In this document: positions 60,844 through 64,000 of the stretch, piece by piece
Position numbering within the stretch: position 1 is the stretch's first letter
Layout: each line of letters opens with the position of its first letter
From: an uncultured Bacteroides sp.
Lineage (GTDB): Bacteria > Bacteroidota > Bacteroidia > Bacteroidales > Bacteroidaceae
DNA: 64,000 bases
Direction of reading: 5' to 3'
Assembly: GCA_944322285.1 (NCBI GenBank)
Contig: CALUOR010000008.1
Coordinates: 35,986 to 99,985, forward strand
Notes under the pieces: generated by a model
What the model was told of the DNA's origin: nothing
Database searches by the model: none
What the model saw: only the letters and a program-made list of their open reading frames with translations
Program-made: the position numbers and the translations under genes

Positions 60844-61061
60844 TCTTTATCGGGTTCGTTATTATTGTTGTTTTTCTTCTCTGATTTCACTTTATATTGA
60901 TAGTAGGCATAACCTGCCGCAGCGCCCAAGACCATTCCCAAGCCTATGTTGTGCCACGCAGCACCCAAGGCTATGCCAAACATTAGGCCGAAGTAGACGT
61001 AAATGGCAGGTCCTTTCTTCTTTTGCTCTTCTGTCTGTTTCTCTTCTTGTCCTTCTTCCAT
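60840..61061 (-). CDS. Small glycine-rich membrane protein 2
   Basis: A 73-aa protein. A charged start (MEEGQEEKQTEEQKKK) is followed by two short membrane segments, YVYFGLMFGIALGAAW and IGLGMVLGAAAGYAYYQ, with GxxxG-like spacing, then a Lys/Asn-rich tail. It is similar in plan to its upstream neighbour (LGVAFGIIFENLG / IGLGMVLG), suggesting duplication. The stop codon overlaps the carA start by 4 bp (ATGA), so translation is likely coupled. Function unknown. Confidence 0.75.
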   Translation of the reverse strand: MEEGQEEKQTEEQKKKGPAIYVYFGLMFGIALGAAWHNIGLGMVLGAAAGYAYYQYKVKSEKKNNNNNEPDKE

Positions 61062-61065
61062 ATAC

Positions 61066-61263
61066 TTAGCCGTTATCTTGTTCGCTATTTTTATTCTTAT
61101 TCATCCTTTTCTTCAAGGCAGGCACCACCAGCCCGATGCACACGCCGATGGGCAGCCATAGGCCGAGGTTCTCAAAGATGATGCCGAATGCCACACCGAG
61201 GGCTATGCCCGCACCAAACCATTCATCGGCGAAGGCGGATTTCTTCTTGGGGTCGTCGTTCAT
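61066..61263 (-). CDS. Small glycine-rich membrane protein 1
   Basis: A 65-aa protein. MNDDPKKKSAFADEWFGAG is followed by two membrane segments, GIALGVAFGIIFENLG and LWLPIGVCIGLVVPALKK, and a basic tail. It begins 3 bp after the YhcG-like gene ends and ends 4 bp before the related 73-aa gene. It has no recognised family beyond a glycine-zipper-like look. Confidence 0.75.
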   Translation of the reverse strand: MNDDPKKKSAFADEWFGAGIALGVAFGIIFENLGLWLPIGVCIGLVVPALKKRMNKNKNSEQDNG

Positions 61264-61266
61264 GCC

Positions 61267-62424
61267 TTATAATATTTTCTTCAGTTCTTCCATATCCGGC
61301 AATGCCTTCCGCAAACGTTCGGGCATATCCGAAGCAGTTTTATACGTAGCTACTCCCATTGGCTTCTCATAATCGCGCACAGCATATTCCACGTATGTCT
61401 TGTCCGCGTTCTTGCATAAGATAATGCCGATGGAAGGGTTCTCATTAGGCTTTCGCACAAAATCATCCAGCACACGCAGGTACATGTTCAGTTGCCCCAA
61501 GTAGGCGGGTTTGAACGGCCCAGTCTTCAACTCCACGGCCACCAGTGCCGACAATTCCCGGTTGAAGAACAAGAGGTCGATGATATGCACATGTCCCAAT
61601 GCCTCTACCCGATACTGATTGCCCACAAAGGTGAAATCCCGCCCGAAGGTCATGATGAAGTTCTTGATGTTCTGCACGATTTGATTCTCCACCACCCGCT
61701 CATCCACATCCTCAATGTCCCGCGCTCCCAATTCCTCCACGTTGATGAAGTCCAGCAGATATTCATCTTTGAAGGCCAAGATGGCACGTTTGGCATACTC
61801 CGCCGAAGGCAGGCTTTTTATGAAATTGTTGGGCATCGTGCCTTGATGATGGAAGACATCTTCACGCATCAGCCTCTTCAAAGCATCTACTTTCAAATGC
61901 TCATTGGCACATAAGCGGATATAGAAAAATCGTTCCTCCAATGTCTTTACTTGCGTCAGGATAGAAATGTGATGGGTAAATCCTATGGCCAAGAACTCTT
62001 CCACAGGGAAATCTTCCCATTTCGTCAGTTGTAACTGACGATTTAAAAGAAGATTATCTATCTTTACAATATCATCATTAACTATTTGGATATCTACGTT
62101 TTGTAAATCGGCAGTTGTGATTGCCGATTTGGCTTCTGCCGGGTTCCATTCTTCATAGAATATACGCATCATCTTAAGATTTGTCTGGGAGAAGCCTCTC
62201 AATCCCGGCAGTTCCGCCTGAAGCCTGTTGCTGATATATGCAACAGCGCCTTTGCCCCAAAAACCATTCCGTGAATTTTCAGAGATATATCGTCCTATAC
62301 CATAATATAATGCCAATTGCTCTTGGTTTGCCAGCTTAATTGCATTGTACTGGCTCTGCAAGATGGCCGTCTTTATGGCTTGAACAGCATGGTTATATGA
62401 AGGGTTTGAAGGATTGTCCGCCAT
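61267..62424 (-). CDS. YhcG-like PDDEXK nuclease (DUF1016)
   Basis: A 385-aa protein from ATG 62424 (MADNPSNPSYN); a start at 62451 would overlap purF by 23 bp. NQEQLALYYGIGRYISENSR and GFSQTNLKMMRIFYEEW form the DUF1016 N-terminal domain. The C-terminal PDDEXK fold has VHIIDLLFFNRELSALVAVE with the acidic pair D and E, then LKTGPFKPAYLGQLNMYLRV (ExK). Such proteins process DNA or take part in recombination and defence; none has a settled role. Its place inside a nucleotide biosynthesis operon is unusual. Confidence 0.85.
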   Translation of the reverse strand: MADNPSNPSYNHAVQAIKTAILQSQYNAIKLANQEQLALYYGIGRYISENSRNGFWGKGAVAYISNRLQAELPGLRGFSQTNLKMMRIFYEEWNPAEAKSAITTADLQNVDIQIVNDDIVKIDNLLLNRQLQLTKWEDFPVEEFLAIGFTHHISILTQVKTLEERFFYIRLCANEHLKVDALKRLMREDVFHHQGTMPNNFIKSLPSAEYAKRAILAFKDEYLLDFINVEELGARDIEDVDERVVENQIVQNIKNFIMTFGRDFTFVGNQYRVEALGHVHIIDLLFFNRELSALVAVELKTGPFKPAYLGQLNMYLRVLDDFVRKPNENPSIGIILCKNADKTYVEYAVRDYEKPMGVATYKTASDMPERLRKALPDMEELKKIL

Positions 62425-62428
62425 ACGC

Positions 62429-64000
62429 TTAGAATTGATATACCTGTTCAATATAGTCGATGAACGCCTTGTTCAGCATCTTCACCCCGCCCGGCGTGGG
62501 ATAGTCGCCGCTGAAGTACCAGTCGCCCGGATGGTTGGGGCAGGCCTGGTGCAAGCCTTCGAGGGGCTGGTAGACTATCTGCACCTCGGCGCGTGTCCCC
62601 TTGGGCGTGAGGAGCTCGGCCATCTTGGCGGAGATTTCCTCGTCGGTGAAGGGGGCGTAGATGTCCTTCACGTAATTCACCATCTGCTCCTTGGGCAGGT
62701 CGGCCTGCTCCTTGCTCTTGCGGTAGGCGGAGGCGATGATGTTGCGCATCTCCCGCTCCCTCAGCAACTCGATGGCGGCCTTGAAGGCGATGAATTCACT
62801 CATGCGGGACATGTCGATGCCGTAATAGTCTGGGTAGCGCACCTGGGGCGAGCTGGAGACGATGACTATCTTCTTCGGCCCCAGTCGGTCGAGGATGCCG
62901 ATGATGCTCTGTCTGAGCGTGGTGCCGCGCACGATGCTGTCGTCGATGATGACCAGATTGTCCTGCCCCGGCACGAGGCTTCCGTAGGTGATGTCGTAGA
63001 CGTGGGCGGCGAGGTCGTTGCGCGTGTTGCCTTCGGCGATGAAGGTGCGCAGCTTGATGTCCTTGATAGCTACCTTCTCTCCACGGATGTGGCGGGACAT
63101 GATTTGCTCCAGGTCTTGACGCGAGGGCATGTGCTCCAGGGCGTCAATCTGGTAGATTTTCTCTTGATTGAGGTATTCGTTCAGTCCCTCCATCATGCCG
63201 CAATAGGCCACTTCGGCGGTGTTGGGGATGAAGGAGAAGACGGTGTGGTCGATGTCATTGTCGATGGCACGGAGGATGCTGGGCACCAGTTCCTTGCCAA
63301 GCTGCTTGCGCTCCCGGTAGATGTCCGCGTCGCTTCCCCGGCTGAAGTAGATGCGCTCGAAGGAACAGGGCTTTATCGGGGTGCGGGGCTTGTTTATCTG
63401 GATGGTGCGCATCTTGCCCGCCTTGGTGAAGATGACCGTCTGCCCGGGCTGCATCTCCTTGATGGACTCCATGGGGACGTTGAACACGGTCTGGATGACG
63501 GGGCGTTCGCTGGCCAGGACGGCCACTTCCTCGTCCTGATACCAGAAGGCGGTGCGGATGCCCCACGGGTCGCGGATGGCGAAGGACTCCCCGCTGCCGG
63601 TCAGGCCGCAGATGACGTAGCCCCCGTCCCATTCCTTGCTGGATGTGCGCAGGACGTTGGCCAGCTCGATGTGGTCTTCTATATAATGGGTGATGTCCAT
63701 GCCGGTCAGTCCCTCGGCCTCGGCGATGCCATAGAGGCGTTCCACCTCACGGTCGAGGCGGTGTCCCACCTGCTCCAGCATGATGTAGGTGTCGGCATAC
63801 TTGCGCGGATGCTGCCCCATGGCGGTTATCTTGGCGAATATCTCGTCCACGTTGGTCAGGTTGAAGTTGCCGCAGAGGGCCAGGTTCTTCACCCGCCAGT
63901 TGTTGCGACGTAGGAAAGGATGCACGTAGGTGAGGCCGGACTTGCCCGTGGTGCTGTATCGCAGGTGCCCCATGTAGACCTCGCCCGCAAAGGGGAGGCA
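62429..64000 (-). CDS. purF: Amidophosphoribosyltransferase-like protein, 5' end missing
   Basis: At least 523 residues; the frame is open to the right edge (reading CLPFAGEVY before MGHLRYSTTG), so the N-terminal Cys of the class II glutaminase lies outside. HLRYSTTGKSG and LALCGNFNLTNVDEI are the glutaminase; SGESFAIRDPWGIRTAFWYQ and ASERPVIQTVF follow. The phosphoribosyl site is NLVIIDDSIVRGTTLRQSI. VVSSSPQVRYPDYYGIDMSR is also typical. It catalyses the first step of purine synthesis. It is the first visible gene of the minus-strand run ending with carB. The C-terminal ~100 residues extend beyond the usual PurF core. Confidence 0.9.
   Translation of the reverse strand, partial: CLPFAGEVYMGHLRYSTTGKSGLTYVHPFLRRNNWRVKNLALCGNFNLTNVDEIFAKITAMGQHPRKYADTYIMLEQVGHRLDREVERLYGIAEAEGLTGMDITHYIEDHIELANVLRTSSKEWDGGYVICGLTGSGESFAIRDPWGIRTAFWYQDEEVAVLASERPVIQTVFNVPMESIKEMQPGQTVIFTKAGKMRTIQINKPRTPIKPCSFERIYFSRGSDADIYRERKQLGKELVPSILRAIDNDIDHTVFSFIPNTAEVAYCGMMEGLNEYLNQEKIYQIDALEHMPSRQDLEQIMSRHIRGEKVAIKDIKLRTFIAEGNTRNDLAAHVYDITYGSLVPGQDNLVIIDDSIVRGTTLRQSIIGILDRLGPKKIVIVSSSPQVRYPDYYGIDMSRMSEFIAFKAAIELLREREMRNIIASAYRKSKEQADLPKEQMVNYVKDIYAPFTDEEISAKMAELLTPKGTRAEVQIVYQPLEGLHQACPNHPGDWYFSGDYPTPGGVKMLNKAFIDYIEQVYQF

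Noticed and set aside
62414-63913. A 499-codon open frame opposite purF
   Set aside because: Shadow of purF for the same reasons.
1-64000. tRNA, 5S/16S/23S rRNA, tmRNA and origin of replication
   Set aside because: No T-loop GGTTCGAATCC-type blocks, rRNA core sequences, tmRNA ends or DnaA-box clusters were seen.

Overview
The window is chromosomal DNA from a gut Bacteroidales, most likely Bacteroides or Phocaeicola. Four kinds of evidence agree. Many start sites carry the Bacteroides -7 box TAnnTTTG, some with a TTTG-like -33 box 19-20 bp upstream. The primary sigma factor is a 286-aa RpoD without region 1.1. The gene set is typical of the order: bifunctional Fkp, fimbrillin-family lipoproteins, GldE, a PCMD/DUF5018-type lipoprotein and DUF4836. 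Ribosome binding sites are mostly weak. The species cannot be fixed from the sequence alone.

Left part (1-7.6 kb) is accessory DNA. A Panacea-type antitoxin, cut by the window edge, and its probable toxin come first. A small unknown gene, two palindromic repeat elements and a GNAT toxin-antitoxin pair follow. Three fimbrillin-family lipoprotein genes come next, with the fossil of a fourth signal peptide and an orphan antitoxin-like small gene between the second and third. The third fimbrillin has lost its last 51 codons to a frameshift.

Middle part (7.6-42 kb) is mostly housekeeping and envelope functions: a carboxyltransferase whose biotinyl-like domain lacks the lysine, with a divergent AraC regulator; rsmG, an MBL hydrolase and gcvP; a Ser-type sulfatase; a giant alpha-2-macroglobulin-like protein without the thioester; ssb-gldE-phosphopantetheinyl transferase; a PCMD lipoprotein; an AsmA protein; a GH73-LysM autolysin; cytidine deaminase; a ferredoxin/aldo-keto reductase/DUF1893 operon; and a minus-strand operon running from a nucleoside permease through a bifunctional nuclease, rsmE and DUF4836 to an ABC/FtsX pair.

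Right part (42-64 kb) holds a decayed IS982-family transposase, yihY, the RNase P RNA gene, a murein-peptide module (NlpC/P60 peptidase and dipeptide epimerase) split by a DUF4160/DUF2442 toxin-antitoxin-like pair, degP, rpoD, a small-protein/clostripain/fkp operon, rlmH, and a minus-strand nucleotide operon: purF (cut by the window edge), a YhcG-like nuclease, two tiny glycine-rich membrane proteins, carA and carB.

The least explained signals are non-coding. (1) A family of about 110-230 bp fold-back elements carries different cores between near-identical 14-17 bp terminal repeats and often abuts stop or start codons. (2) A near-identical inverted pair of 35-bp repeats lies in frame inside carA. 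(3) A four-unit 22-bp tandem repeat separates carA from carB. (4) A promoter-embedded inverted repeat is shared by the GNAT module and the orphan antitoxin-like gene upstream of a fimbrillin. (5) A promoter is placed so that the DUF4160 mRNA should be leaderless.
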